Notes: generated by a model from the sequence alone, not told the origin. A stretch of DNA of 32,527 bases from Lachnospiraceae bacterium (GCA_015056925.1 SVFJ01000028.1:1-32527); one strand, 5' to 3'; numbered from the stretch's first letter, positions 7,736-17,186 are shown. Program-made: numbers and translations.

Positions 7736-8749
7736 ATGGGAGAATTGACAAAAGTAGCTGTAGATGCCATGGGAGGAGATAATGCACCGGTTGAGATTGT
7801 AAAGGGTGTAGTAGAGGCAGTAAATGAAAGTAAGAATATTAAGGTATATTTAACCGGTCAGGAGGCGGCTGTTAGGGCTGAGCTTGCAAAATATACTTAT
7901 GATAAAGAACGTATTGAGGTTGTAAATGCTACTGAGATTATTGAGACAGCAGAGCCACCGGTAGCAGCCATCAGAGCAAAGAAGGATTCTTCTATTGTTG
8001 TTGCGATGAATCTGGTAAAGAATGGTATCTGTGACGCGTTTGTTTCGGCAGGAAGTACAGGTGCGGTTCTCGTAGGAGGACAGTTGATTGTTGGTAGAAT
8101 TAAGGGTATTGAAAGAGCACCTCTTGCACCATTGATTCCGACAGCGACAGGATGTTCTCTCTTAATTGACTGTGGTGCCAACGTAGATGCAAAGCCATCC
8201 AATTTGGTACAGTTTGCTAAGATGGGTTCGGTATATATGGAAAGTGTAATGGGAATAGAGAATCCGCGTGTTGGTATTGTAAATATCGGCGCAGAGGAAG
8301 AGAAGGGGAATGCTTTGGTTAAGGCAACCTTCCCATTATTAAAGAATTGTCCTGAGATTAATTTCATAGGTAGTGTAGAGGCGAGAGATATTCCATCGGG
8401 GTATTGTGATGTTATCGTATGTGATGCCTTTGCGGGAAATGTAATTCTGAAGACTTATGAAGGTGTAGGTGCTACCTTGATTAAGAAGGTGAAGGAAGGT
8501 ATGATGACCAGTCTTAGAAGTAAGATTGGTGCGTTGCTTGTTAAGCCTGCATTGAAAAAAACATTAAAAGCATTCGATTTAGAGCAGTATGGTGGAGCAC
8601 CGTTGCTTGGTTTGAATGGATTGGTTGTTAAGACACATGGAAGTTCCAAGGCAGTAGAAGTTAAGAACTCAATTCTTCAGTGCTTAACGTTTAAAGAACA
8701 GAAAATAAACGAGAAGATTAAGGAGAAAGTAATCCTTAAGGATGAATAG
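7736..8749 (+). CDS. plsX: Phosphate acyltransferase PlsX
   Basis: Converts acyl-ACP to acyl phosphate, the acyl donor for PlsY at the start of phospholipid synthesis; a peripheral membrane enzyme. The 337-aa protein carries the family start VAVDAMGGDNAP, then TAEPPVAAIRAKKDSS, FVSAGSTGAVLVGG, LLIDCGANVDAKP and FAGNVILKTYEG. The AGGAAAGG upstream is about 13 bases from the ATG, longer than usual, yet no better start exists before the conserved VDAMGG. The acpP coding region begins 16 bases after the stop. Gene order plsX-acpP-rnc-smc-ftsY is conserved across Bacillota. Confidence 0.96.
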   Translation: MGELTKVAVDAMGGDNAPVEIVKGVVEAVNESKNIKVYLTGQEAAVRAELAKYTYDKERIEVVNATEIIETAEPPVAAIRAKKDSSIVVAMNLVKNGICDAFVSAGSTGAVLVGGQLIVGRIKGIERAPLAPLIPTATGCSLLIDCGANVDAKPSNLVQFAKMGSVYMESVMGIENPRVGIVNIGAEEEKGNALVKATFPLLKNCPEINFIGSVEARDIPSGYCDVIVCDAFAGNVILKTYEGVGATLIKKVKEGMMTSLRSKIGALLVKPALKKTLKAFDLEQYGGAPLLGLNGLVVKTHGSSKAVEVKNSILQCLTFKEQKINEKIKEKVILKDE

Positions 8750-8765
8750 GGAAGGGCCTGAGAAC

Positions 8766-8996
8766 ATGGAATTAGAAGCATTGAGAAAGGTTACAGCTGC
8801 AATATTGGGTATGGACCCGGAGGAAATAGAGTTGGATATGGCTTTTCTCACAGATTTAGGTGCGGATTCGCTGGATGTATATCAGATTATTATGGGAGTT
8901 GAGGATGAGCTTGACATTACCATACCGGTGGATGGCATAGAGAGTATTGCAACAGTAGGAGAGGCTGTTGAGTTGATTAAGAGTGTTACAAGATAA
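8766..8996 (+). CDS. acpP: Acyl carrier protein
   Basis: Carries growing acyl chains on a phosphopantetheine arm during type II fatty-acid synthesis and supplies PlsX. The 76-aa protein has the attachment motif LGADSLDVYQII with Ser35 as the modified residue, and the acidic helix PEEIELDMAFLTDLG. The start at 8766 gives the standard ACP length and has GGGAAGGG (8749-8756) 9 bases before it; an in-frame ATG at 8742 overlaps the end of plsX and would add eight atypical residues. A terminator-like hairpin follows at 9018. Confidence 0.95.
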   Translation: MELEALRKVTAAILGMDPEEIELDMAFLTDLGADSLDVYQIIMGVEDELDITIPVDGIESIATVGEAVELIKSVTR

Positions 8997-9017
8997 GCTG
9001 GCACAGTGGAATGAAGT

Positions 9018-9043
9018 AAAAGCCCTGTTTCATAGGGCTTTTT
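9018..9043 (+). terminator. Internal terminator between acpP and rnc
   Basis: 9-bp stem AAAAGCCCT / AGGGCTTTT with a 7-nt loop and a final T run. It lies 21 bases after the acpP stop and 30 before the rnc ATG. It probably lowers, rather than stops, transcription into rnc-smc, since no clear promoter is seen after it. Confidence 0.75.
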
Positions 9044-9073
9044 CGATTGATAGACAGAAAGGGCAGATATCAA

Positions 9074-9769
9074 ATGCGTGATATGAAGGAAATCCTTACA
9101 GAACTGCAGGGAAAGATAGGATATCAGTTTAAGAATCCTGATTTGTTGAAGCAGGCATTGACACACAGTTCATTTGCCAATGAGCAGAAGATTAATAAAT
9201 TAAAGAATTATGAGAGGCTGGAGTTCTTGGGAGATGCCGTATTGGAGCTGGTGTCCAGTGAGTTTTTATTCCATTCTAATCCGGATATGCCGGAAGGACA
9301 GTTAACCAAGCTTAGAGCATCTATGGTATGTGAGCCGTCTTTGGCATATTGTGCTAGGGATATCGATTTGGGTTCCTATATGCTTCTTGGTAAGGGAGAG
9401 GAAGCAACAGGAGGAAGGAAGCGGGATTCTATTACTTCTGACGCTATGGAGGCAGTAACAGGAGCTATTTATCTGGATGGTGGTATTGAGCCTGCCAAGC
9501 AGTTTATTCATACTTTTATTCTTTCTGATTTAGAGAACAGGATTCTGTTTATGGATAGTAAGACTATTCTGCAAGAGGAGATTCAGAAGAATGCACAGAG
9601 CCTTCGTTATGAGTTGACAGGTGAGACGGGACCTGACCATGATAAGGTATTTCATGTAGAGGCATATATTGATGATATTCTGGTGAGCAAGGGAGAGGGC
9701 AGAACCAAGAAGGCAGCAGAGCAGCAGGCAGCATATCAGGCGCTTTTACAGATGAAAAACAAAGCATAA
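9074..9769 (+). CDS. rnc: Ribonuclease III
   Basis: Double-strand-specific endoribonuclease that processes rRNA precursors and structured mRNAs. From ATG 9074 it has 231 aa. The catalytic domain holds the signature NYERLEFLGDAVLEL (Glu50, Asp54) and the second metal-binding pair SDAMEAVTGAIYLDGG (Asp123, Glu126). The C-terminal dsRNA-binding domain is at about 155-228 (DSKTILQEEIQ ... SKGEGRTKKAAEQQAAYQAL). AAAGGG (9058-9063) is 10 bases before the ATG; a TTG at 9047 is in frame but sits just behind the terminator hairpin with no ribosome site. smc follows after 27 bases. Confidence 0.95.
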   Translation: MRDMKEILTELQGKIGYQFKNPDLLKQALTHSSFANEQKINKLKNYERLEFLGDAVLELVSSEFLFHSNPDMPEGQLTKLRASMVCEPSLAYCARDIDLGSYMLLGKGEEATGGRKRDSITSDAMEAVTGAIYLDGGIEPAKQFIHTFILSDLENRILFMDSKTILQEEIQKNAQSLRYELTGETGPDHDKVFHVEAYIDDILVSKGEGRTKKAAEQQAAYQALLQMKNKA

Positions 9770-9796
9770 TTGATTACTTGAATACGGGGGAGAACA

Positions 9797-12700
9797 ATGT
9801 ATTTAAAAAGCATTGAGGTGCAGGGATTTAAGTCCTTTGCTAACAAAATAAATTTTCAATTTCATCAGGGAATTACAGGTATCGTTGGACCAAACGGTTC
9901 AGGAAAGAGTAATGTAGCCGATGCAGTCAGATGGGTACTTGGTGAGCAGAGAATCAAGCAGTTGCGTGGTGAGTCCATGCAGGATGTCATTTTCTCGGGA
10001 ACAGAAATGAGAAAGCCATTAGGCTACGCTTATGTTGCAATTACCTTTGATAATTCAGACCATAAGCTTGCGATAGATTATGAAGAGGTAACAGTAGCAA
10101 GACGTCTTTACCGTTCCGGCGAAAGTGAATATTCGATTAATGGAACAACCTGCAGATTGAAGGATGTAAATGAACTTTTCTATGATACGGGTATCGGTAA
10201 GGAAGGTTACTCTATTATCGGTCAGGGTCAGATTGAGAAGATTTTGAGTGGTAAGCCGGAGGAGAAGCGAGAGCTTTTTGACGAGGCGGCAGGTATTGTT
10301 AAGTTTAAGAAGCGTAAGAATACAGCGCAGAAGAAGCTAGAGGATGAAAAACAGAATCTTGTGCGTGTCACGGATATTTTGGGAGAGCTGGAGAAGCAGG
10401 TTGGACCTTTGGAGAAGCAGTCTGCAAAGGCAAAGGAATATTTGAGACTGAAGGAGAATTTAAAGACTCTTGATGTGAATATGTTCCTTTTAGAGAATCA
10501 GCGTATGAGCGAGCAGTTAACGAGCGTAGAGGGTAAGTATCGTATTGCAAGTAATGATTATGAGAATACGGTTGAGCAGTATGAGAAGATTCGCAGTGAA
10601 TATGACAGTATTCAGACTACCTTAGAGGAGTTGGACCAAGAGATAGAGAATGCCAGAGCGACTTTGACGGATACCAGTGTGCTTCGTGGCAAGCTTGAGG
10701 GTGAAATTAAGGTTCTTGAGGAGCAAATTAAGAGTGCCAAGGGGAATGAGCAGCATTTCAAGGAGCGTATGGAAGCGATTCAGCAGCAGCTTGCCGAGAA
10801 GAATCAGGAGAAGAGTGGTATTCTTGAAACAAAGTCAGCTTATGATGCGAAGGTGGCGGAGCTTGAAAAGGCACGTAATGAAGCAAAGGGCTCTTTATCT
10901 GAGGTTCAGCAGAAGATAGAGGAACTGAATAATCGTATCGAAGAGAATAAGAATAAGATTATCAGGACCTTAAATGACAGAGCAGCGATTAAGTCTAAGT
11001 TAAGTAGCTTTGATACCATGATGGAGCAGCTTCGTATTCGTAAGGCAGAGCTGAATTCAAGACTTCTTCGTGCGAAGAGTGATGAGGCTGCCCGTGATGC
11101 AGAAATTGAGAAACTGCAGGAAGAGTTTAAGCAGATTAATGATGAAATTATAGAGGTTAATAATCATATTACTCAGCTTGATGAAGATAATGTTAAGTGT
11201 CGTGAACGTATCATGAGTAAGGATGAGAAGCTTCGTGTATTACAGGGTAAGTATCAGCAGGATAAGTCTAAGCTGGATACCATTACAAATTTGACTGAGC
11301 GCTATGATGGATACGGTAACAGTATTCAGAAGGTCATGGAACAGAAGGATAAGAATAAGGGTATCGTAGGTGTAGTTGCTGACATTATCAAGGTTGATAA
11401 GGAGTATGAGACTGCGATTGAGACTGCACTTGGTGGTAATATTCAGAATATCGTTACAGAAGATGAAGATACCGCAAAGAAGATGATTGGATTCTTAAAA
11501 CAGAATCGTTTTGGTCGTGCGACCTTTCTTCCTTTGACGAGTATTACGAATCCGCAGGAGTTCAAGACACCGGATGTTTTGAACGAGAAGGGTGCGATTG
11601 GACTTGCAGATTCTCTTGTTAGAATTGATGATAAGTACCGTAATGTAGCTAAGGCAATGCTTGGGCGTATTGCAGTCATTGATAATATAGATAATGCGGT
11701 AAAGATTGCCAAGAAGTATGACTACGGTGTAAGAATGGTTACCTTAGAGGGTGAGCTTTTGGTGCCGGGTGGTGCAATCAGTGGTGGTGCGTTCAAGAAT
11801 AATTCAAATCTTTTGGGAAGAAGAAGAGAGATTGAAGAGTTAGAAGAGAGGATTGCACAGCATAAGACGGATATTGCAAAGACCCAGCAGGATATCGAGG
11901 ATATTAAGAAGGAAAGAAATGAGATTCGTGCGACTCTGGATGAGGAGAAGATGAATTTACAGCAGCTCTTCATTAAGCAGAATACCGCCAGAATGAATGT
12001 GATTTCTGCTGAGGAGCGTAAGAATGAGGCTGAACTTGGCTTTGACCAGTTGAAGCAGGAAGAACTCGAGATTGAACAAAAGACTAAGGAGATTACAGCC
12101 GATAAGGATGGCATTGCAGGGGAACTGACTGCGTCTGAGGCAAGTGAGAAGCAGATAGAGCAGGAGATTATACAGTTCCAGAAGGAATTGGAAACCTATA
12201 GGAGCGAAGAGTCTGATAAGACAGGCAGAGTCGGAGAGTGGGATGTAGAGTATGAAAAGATTCTGCAGAAGCAGGAGTTTGAACAGCTCAATCTCAATCG
12301 AATCGACGGAGAAATTGAAAGATTTTCCGCGGAATTAGAAGAGGTTAAGGTTAATCTTGCGGCATGTCAGGAGGATATGCAGACCAGACAGCATAATATC
12401 GAAGAGATGATAAAGACCATTGATGCTTCACATACTACTCAGTCGGATGCGGAAGTAGCATTGAAGGAGAAGCAGCAACAGAAGGAAGAGCTTTCCTTGA
12501 AGCAGCGTACTTTCTTCCAGACAACAGAAGAAATCTCGGAGAGAAAAAATGCTTTGGATAAGGAAATCTATCGTTTAAATGCACAGCGTGAGAAGATAGA
12601 GGAAGCTATGGAGTCTCAGATTAACTACATGTGGAGTGAATACGAGATTACCTTGAGTGCGGCTGCGGCTATGCGTAATGCGGAAATGAATGATGTTTCC

Positions 12701-13357
12701 GGAATGCGTAAAGAAATCCATGCGATTAAGGATGATATCAAGAAGCTGGGCGATGTCAATGTCAATGCAATTGAGGATTATAAAGTGTTAATGGAGAGAT
12801 ATACCTTCATGAAGACACAGCATGATGACCTGATAGAGGCAGAAAAGACCTTGGAGGGTATTATAAACGAGCTGGATGCTGCGATGCGTAAGCAGTTTAC
12901 GGAGAAGTTTGAGGAAATCAGACGAGAGTTTGATAAAGTATTTAAGGAATTGTTTGGAGGCGGTAAGGGTACCTTGGAGCTTATCGAGGACGAGGATATC
13001 TTAGAGGCAGGTATTCGCATTATCGCGCAGCCACCGGGAAAGAAGCTGCAGAATATGATGCAGTTATCGGGTGGAGAGAAGTCCTTTACAGCGATTGCAC
13101 TTCTCTTTGCGATTCAGAATCTTAAGCCTTCACCGTTCTGTCTCTTGGACGAGATTGAGGCGGCGCTCGATGAGCAGAACGTGTCACGTTTTGCAAAATA
13201 TTTACATAAGCTGACCAAGAGTACGCAGTTTATTGTAATTACACATAGACGTGGTACAATGGAAAAAGCGGACAGATTATATGGTATTACCATGCAGGAG
13301 AAGGGTGTTTCAACCCTTGTCAGCGTAAATCTGATTGATGCGGATTTGGATGACTAA
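9797..13357 (+). CDS. smc: Chromosome segregation protein SMC
   Basis: Core ATPase of the SMC-ScpAB condensin that organises and separates the chromosome. At 1186 aa it has full family length. The N-terminal head has Walker A GPNGSGKSN (31-39). Two long coiled coils, rich in K, E and Q, flank a hinge at about 500-665 (begins near RYDGYGNSIQ, ends near LVPGGAISGGAF). The C-terminal head has the signature LSGGEKS (from 1090), Walker B FCLLDE (1114-1119) and the following ALDEQN. GGGGGAG lies 4 bases before the ATG. ftsY follows after 22 bases. No truncation or frameshift. Confidence 0.97.
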   Translation: MYLKSIEVQGFKSFANKINFQFHQGITGIVGPNGSGKSNVADAVRWVLGEQRIKQLRGESMQDVIFSGTEMRKPLGYAYVAITFDNSDHKLAIDYEEVTVARRLYRSGESEYSINGTTCRLKDVNELFYDTGIGKEGYSIIGQGQIEKILSGKPEEKRELFDEAAGIVKFKKRKNTAQKKLEDEKQNLVRVTDILGELEKQVGPLEKQSAKAKEYLRLKENLKTLDVNMFLLENQRMSEQLTSVEGKYRIASNDYENTVEQYEKIRSEYDSIQTTLEELDQEIENARATLTDTSVLRGKLEGEIKVLEEQIKSAKGNEQHFKERMEAIQQQLAEKNQEKSGILETKSAYDAKVAELEKARNEAKGSLSEVQQKIEELNNRIEENKNKIIRTLNDRAAIKSKLSSFDTMMEQLRIRKAELNSRLLRAKSDEAARDAEIEKLQEEFKQINDEIIEVNNHITQLDEDNVKCRERIMSKDEKLRVLQGKYQQDKSKLDTITNLTERYDGYGNSIQKVMEQKDKNKGIVGVVADIIKVDKEYETAIETALGGNIQNIVTEDEDTAKKMIGFLKQNRFGRATFLPLTSITNPQEFKTPDVLNEKGAIGLADSLVRIDDKYRNVAKAMLGRIAVIDNIDNAVKIAKKYDYGVRMVTLEGELLVPGGAISGGAFKNNSNLLGRRREIEELEERIAQHKTDIAKTQQDIEDIKKERNEIRATLDEEKMNLQQLFIKQNTARMNVISAEERKNEAELGFDQLKQEELEIEQKTKEITADKDGIAGELTASEASEKQIEQEIIQFQKELETYRSEESDKTGRVGEWDVEYEKILQKQEFEQLNLNRIDGEIERFSAELEEVKVNLAACQEDMQTRQHNIEEMIKTIDASHTTQSDAEVALKEKQQQKEELSLKQRTFFQTTEEISERKNALDKEIYRLNAQREKIEEAMESQINYMWSEYEITLSAAAAMRNAEMNDVSGMRKEIHAIKDDIKKLGDVNVNAIEDYKVLMERYTFMKTQHDDLIEAEKTLEGIINELDAAMRKQFTEKFEEIRREFDKVFKELFGGGKGTLELIEDEDILEAGIRIIAQPPGKKLQNMMQLSGGEKSFTAIALLFAIQNLKPSPFCLLDEIEAALDEQNVSRFAKYLHKLTKSTQFIVITHRRGTMEKADRLYGITMQEKGVSTLVSVNLIDADLDD

Positions 13358-13379
13358 TCGGTAAGGAGATAATATTAGA

Positions 13380-14321
13380 ATGGGATTTTTTGACAGATTA
13401 AAGCAGGGTTTAACCAAGACAAGAGATAATATTGTAAGTGGTATTGATGCAGTCTTCCATGGTTTTTCAGAGATTGATGATGATTTCTATGAGGAACTTG
13501 AGGAGATTCTGATTATGGGAGATATTGGAATCAATGCGACTACTGATATTATCGAGAGATTAAAGAAGTCCGTGAAGGAACAGCATCTAAAGCAGCCTTC
13601 TGAGTGCAAGGAGCTTTTGGTGCAGAGCATTAAGGAGCAGATGCAGGTTGAAGAGACTGCGTATGATTTTGAAAAGAAGCAGTCGATTATCTTTATTATT
13701 GGCGTAAATGGCGTTGGTAAGACTACTTCTGTTGGAAAGCTTGCCGGTATTCTTAAAGGACAGGGCAAAAAGGTATTGATTGCGGCAGCGGATACTTTTC
13801 GTGCGGCAGCAGGTGACCAGCTTGCAGAGTGGGCACACAGAGCAGGCGTAGATATGATTGGCGGAACAGATGGGGCAGACCCGGCTTCTGTAATTTATGA
13901 TGCGGTAAATGCGGCCAAGGCAAGAAATGTAGATGTTCTCTTATGTGATACAGCAGGAAGACTTCATAATAAGAAGAATCTGATGGAAGAGCTTAAGAAG
14001 ATGAATCGAATCATTGACAGAGAGTTCCCGGATGCACACAGAGAGAATTTAATTGTACTGGATGGTACTACAGGTCAGAATGCGTTGGCACAGGCTAAGG
14101 AGTTTGGCGAGGTTGCTAATCTTACGGGTATTATTTTGACAAAGATGGACGGAACGGCAAAGGGCGGTATTGCGGTAGCCATTCAGTCTGAGTTAAATGT
14201 GCCTGTGAAGTATATTGGTGTGGGCGAAACTATCGATGATTTGCAGAAGTTTGATGCAGATGAGTTTGTAGATGCATTATTTGATGTAAAAAAGGATGAG
14301 TCTGAGACCGATGAGCAGTAA
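13380..14321 (+). CDS. ftsY: Signal recognition particle receptor FtsY
   Basis: Membrane-associated SRP-family GTPase that receives ribosome-nascent-chain complexes from Ffh. At 313 aa it is the short form: the protein starts MGFFDRLKQGLTKTRDNIV, with an amphipathic lipid-binding helix and no long acidic A domain. N domain about 1-85, then G domain with P-loop GVNGVGKTT (108-116), AADTFRAAAGDQL, LCDTAGRLHN and LTKMDGTAKGG, ending with YIGVGETIDDLQKFDA. Its partner gene ffh is some 7.5 kb downstream, behind the threonine deaminase, YitT and Hsp70 genes. Confidence 0.97.
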   Translation: MGFFDRLKQGLTKTRDNIVSGIDAVFHGFSEIDDDFYEELEEILIMGDIGINATTDIIERLKKSVKEQHLKQPSECKELLVQSIKEQMQVEETAYDFEKKQSIIFIIGVNGVGKTTSVGKLAGILKGQGKKVLIAAADTFRAAAGDQLAEWAHRAGVDMIGGTDGADPASVIYDAVNAAKARNVDVLLCDTAGRLHNKKNLMEELKKMNRIIDREFPDAHRENLIVLDGTTGQNALAQAKEFGEVANLTGIILTKMDGTAKGGIAVAIQSELNVPVKYIGVGETIDDLQKFDADEFVDALFDVKKDESETDEQ

Positions 14322-14384
14322 TAATTTATAAAGATATGTGTATAGAATGATTAAGTATCACAGATACTATGAAGGAGCAATAAA

Positions 14385-15608
14385 ATGGATTCAAATATGT
14401 TAACACTTGAGAAATTTGAGGAAGCATCTGAAATCGTACGTAAGGTGACTTCTGAAACAAAGCTGATATATAGTGATTTTTTTAGTAATCAGACAGGAAA
14501 TAAGGTTTATTTAAAGCCTGAGAATATGCAGCTTACCGGAGCATATAAGCTGAGAGGCGCATACTACAAGATTAGTACCTTGACACCGGAAGAACGTGCA
14601 AAGGGGTTGATTACAGCATCAGCAGGAAATCATGCACAGGGAGTTGCTTACGCAGCAAAGAAGTATGGTGTGAAAGCGGTTATTGTTATGCCTACTACAA
14701 CACCTCTTATGAAGGTAAATCGTACCAAGAGCTATGGAGCAGAGGTTGTATTGAAGGGTAATGTGTATGATGAGGCGTGCGAGTATGCTTATCAGCTTGC
14801 CGAGGAGAATGGATATACCTTTATTCATCCTTTTGATGACCTTGCAGTAGCAACAGGTCAGGGAACAATTGCAATGGAAATCTTTAAGGAGCTTCCGTTG
14901 GTGGATTATATTCTTGTTCCAATCGGAGGAGGCGGGCTTGCGACAGGTGTTTCAACACTTGCAAAGCTCTTAAATCCTAAGATTAAGGTGATTGGTGTAG
15001 AACCGGCAGGAGCAAACTGTATGCAGGAATCCTTAGAGGCAGGAGAAGTATTGACATTGCCCGGCGTGAATACGATTGCAGACGGTACAGCTGTTAAGAC
15101 ACCCGGTAAGAATATATTCCCTTATATTAAGGAGAATCTTGACGGTATTATTACAGTACCTGATGAGGAGCTTGTAGTTTCTTTCCTTGATGTTGTAGAG
15201 AATCATAAGATGGTAGTAGAAAACTCAGGTCTTTTGACAGTTGCAGCGCTCCGCCATTTAGATGTAAAGGATAAGAAGATTGTTTCCATCTTGAGCGGTG
15301 GTAATATGGATATTATTACCATGTCATCCGTTGTGCAGCAGGGACTTATTTTCAGAGACAGAATCTTTACGGTTTCGGTATTACTTCCGGATAAGCCGGG
15401 TGAGTTAAGTAAGGTATCGGATGTCATCGCACAGCAGAACGGTAATGTAATTAAGCTTGAGCATAATCAGTTCGTATCAATTAACAGGAATGCAGCAGTA
15501 GAACTTCGTATTACGCTTGAGACCTTTGGTACGGAACATAAGAATCAGATTATTGATGCTTTGGAAAAGAGCGGATATCAGCCTAGACAAGTGAGAACCA
15601 ATATTTAG
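14385..15608 (+). CDS. ilvA: Threonine ammonia-lyase with ACT domain
   Basis: PLP enzyme turning threonine into 2-oxobutanoate and ammonia, either for isoleucine synthesis or for threonine fermentation. The 407-aa protein has the PLP lysine in TGAYKLRGAYY (Lys55), the substrate loop SAGNHAQG (79-86) and the glycine loop GGGGLATG (181-188). A C-terminal ACT domain (about 329-402, VLLPDKPGELSKVSDVI) indicates allosteric control. AAGGAG lies 8 bases before the ATG. The length and single ACT domain fit the short form used in many anaerobes; whether it is biosynthetic (IlvA) or degradative (TdcB) cannot be settled from sequence. The YitT-type gene follows directly. Confidence 0.92.
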   Translation: MDSNMLTLEKFEEASEIVRKVTSETKLIYSDFFSNQTGNKVYLKPENMQLTGAYKLRGAYYKISTLTPEERAKGLITASAGNHAQGVAYAAKKYGVKAVIVMPTTTPLMKVNRTKSYGAEVVLKGNVYDEACEYAYQLAEENGYTFIHPFDDLAVATGQGTIAMEIFKELPLVDYILVPIGGGGLATGVSTLAKLLNPKIKVIGVEPAGANCMQESLEAGEVLTLPGVNTIADGTAVKTPGKNIFPYIKENLDGIITVPDEELVVSFLDVVENHKMVVENSGLLTVAALRHLDVKDKKIVSILSGGNMDIITMSSVVQQGLIFRDRIFTVSVLLPDKPGELSKVSDVIAQQNGNVIKLEHNQFVSINRNAAVELRITLETFGTEHKNQIIDALEKSGYQPRQVRTNI

Positions 15609-15619
15609 TGAGGTATGAT

Positions 15620-16489
15620 ATGCCAAATACTACGAATAAAAAATTGATAAAGAGGGCAGGGAAGTACGGAATGATGACTGTTGCAGCATTTATTTATGCA
15701 GTAGCTATCAGTCTTTTCCTTGACCCGAATAATATAGCGCCGGGTGGAATCACCGGCGTTTCTATTTTAATTAACAGATTAATTCCGGTTCCTGTTGGTA
15801 CATTAAGTTTGGTTTTAAATGTTCCGATTATTTTGTTGGGACTTTGGAAGTTTGGATTTAAATTTATATTTTCTACGATGTATACTTTATTGATATCGGC
15901 GGTATTTATTGATTTTCTGGCACCGTATGGTGCGGTTACAAATGACCTGCTGATTGCATCTGTGCTAGGCGGTATTTTGCTTGCGGTATCTCTTGCAGTT
16001 ATTTTTAAGGCAGGTGCAACAACCGGGGGGACGGATATTATAGTTAAGGTATTGCAACTGAAATGGAAGCACATGAAGACGGGAGAAATCTTTTTGTTTC
16101 TTGATTTAGTGGTAGTTCTGGCATCATGGCTGTTATTTAGAGATATGACAGTTGCCTTCTATGCAGGTGTGGCAGTGGTTATTGATATGGTTGTGATGGA
16201 CTATGTTCTCTATGGACCGGATGAGGCAAAGGTGGTCTATATCATCAGTGATAATACAGAGCAGATTAAGCAGCGTATTTTGGTAGAGCTGGATATATCT
16301 GCCACCCTGATTCAGGCAAGAGGTGCCTATACCGGCGACCCCAGAGAGGTGGTTATGGTGGTTGTGCGTAAGCAGATGGCACCACGCCTTGAGGAAATCG
16401 TAAAAGAAGAAGACCCAAGATGCTTTATGATTGTGTCTTCGGCAAGCGAGATATTTGGTGAAGGTTATAAGGATATTCGAAGAGGTTGA
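15620..16489 (+). CDS. YitT-family membrane protein (DUF161 + DUF2179)
   Basis: Polytopic membrane protein of unknown biochemical role, 289 aa. Five or six hydrophobic helices occupy about 15-190, including the family pattern ALFLDPNNIAPGGITG-like segment (seen here as SLFLDPNNIAPGGITG) and KAGATTGGTDIIVK. A soluble C-terminal domain of about 80 residues (VVYIISDNTEQIKQRI ... GAYTGDPREVVMVVV) is DUF2179. The start at 15620 is favoured: GAGG (15610-15613) is 6 bases before it, while the in-frame GTG at 15608 overlaps the ilvA stop. Co-transcribed with ilvA; terminator directly after. A transport role is suspected for the family but not shown. Confidence 0.9.
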   Translation: MPNTTNKKLIKRAGKYGMMTVAAFIYAVAISLFLDPNNIAPGGITGVSILINRLIPVPVGTLSLVLNVPIILLGLWKFGFKFIFSTMYTLLISAVFIDFLAPYGAVTNDLLIASVLGGILLAVSLAVIFKAGATTGGTDIIVKVLQLKWKHMKTGEIFLFLDLVVVLASWLLFRDMTVAFYAGVAVVIDMVVMDYVLYGPDEAKVVYIISDNTEQIKQRILVELDISATLIQARGAYTGDPREVVMVVVRKQMAPRLEEIVKEEDPRCFMIVSSASEIFGEGYKDIRRG

Positions 16490-16492
16490 TAT

Positions 16493-16528
16493 AAAAAAGG
16501 CGATATAGATAAAAATATCGTCTTTTTT
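16493..16528 (+). terminator. Intrinsic terminator after the YitT-type gene
   Basis: 14-bp stem AAAAAAGGCGATAT / ATATCGTCTTTTTT (one G-T pair) with an 8-nt loop. The T run is part of the right arm. It separates ilvA-yitT from the chaperone cassette. Confidence 0.88.
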
Positions 16529-16559
16529 GTGTAATAGTTGATAAAAAGCGGTAAAATCC

Positions 16560-16588
16560 TTGCTCTTGAATGGATAATGATGTAAGAT
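16560..16588 (+). promoter_or_regulatory. Weak candidate promoter of the chaperone cassette
   Basis: TTGCTC (16560-16565), 17 nt, TAAGAT (16583-16588), after the terminator and 43 bases before the first gene. Both boxes are imperfect. No CIRCE element (TTAGCACTC-N9-GAGTGCTAA) is present, so HrcA control looks unlikely. Confidence 0.3.
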
Positions 16589-16631
16589 ACAAATTACGAG
16601 AGATTAACATAACTAAAGGAAGGCGGGTATC

Positions 16632-17174
16632 ATGGAGGATAAGGGACAGGTGGAAAATATGCTTGCTCAGATGCCGGAAGATATGGTAGATGAGTTGCAT
16701 CGTTTGTTACTTGATACACAAGAGCAGGGACAGATGATGGAGCATTTGATTAAGAACCAGATAGAAGTGAAGGATTTATTGATTGATAAGCTTCATAAAG
16801 AACTGGAATATTACAAGCAGGAATCTGCTGACCGTTTCGTGGAACAGTTAATGAAAGCGGTGATTAAGGTTCGCAAGGATATGAAAAAGCTTATGAGCAG
16901 TGAAAAGTGGGAACAGCTTTCGGTTGAGGATTTGCGAAGAGAGTATTTATATGTATATGAAGATATGACCGATTTATTGGAGCAGCAGCTGATAGATGAG
17001 TATGTATCGAAACAAGGTGATGAATTTAATGCAACCATACATCAGGCTAAGATAGAAGCAACGAATGACGCTTCTAAGGATAAAACAATAAAGCAAAGTC
17101 TTAGCGAAGGCTATAAAAAGGGAGATAAGATAATCATTCCGGAAAGAGTGATAGCATATTTATACAAAGAGTAA
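16632..17174 (+). CDS. GrpE-like protein, putative nucleotide-exchange factor
   Basis: Protein of 180 aa. A long, charged helical N-terminal half (about 1-95, e.g. IEVKDLLIDKLHKELEYYKQ) would form a coiled-coil stalk. The C-terminal half resembles the GrpE beta-head: GDEFNATIHQAKIEA parallels the GrpE pattern G-x-x-F-D/N-x-x-x-H-x-A, and SEGYKKGDKIIIPERVIAYL parallels the ending KGYK-x-x-x-R-V-L-R-P-A-x-V. GrpE releases ADP from Hsp70, and the Hsp70 gene starts 12 bases later, so this assignment fits the context. Divergence from housekeeping GrpE is large; a cognate, dedicated exchange factor is the inference. AGGAAGG lies before the ATG. Confidence 0.72.
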   Translation: MEDKGQVENMLAQMPEDMVDELHRLLLDTQEQGQMMEHLIKNQIEVKDLLIDKLHKELEYYKQESADRFVEQLMKAVIKVRKDMKKLMSSEKWEQLSVEDLRREYLYVYEDMTDLLEQQLIDEYVSKQGDEFNATIHQAKIEATNDASKDKTIKQSLSEGYKKGDKIIIPERVIAYLYKE

Positions 17175-17186
17175 GGAGAGAGTAAA

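Noticed and set aside
11722-12114. Open frames on the strand opposite smc
   Set aside because: Ser/Leu/Phe-rich products typical of the antisense of coiled-coil coding sequence, with no ribosome sites; shadows of smc.
16529-16631. CIRCE or other heat-shock operator before the Hsp70 cassette
   Set aside because: No TTAGCACTC/GAGTGCTAA repeat or similar could be found, so heat-shock control by HrcA is not supported.
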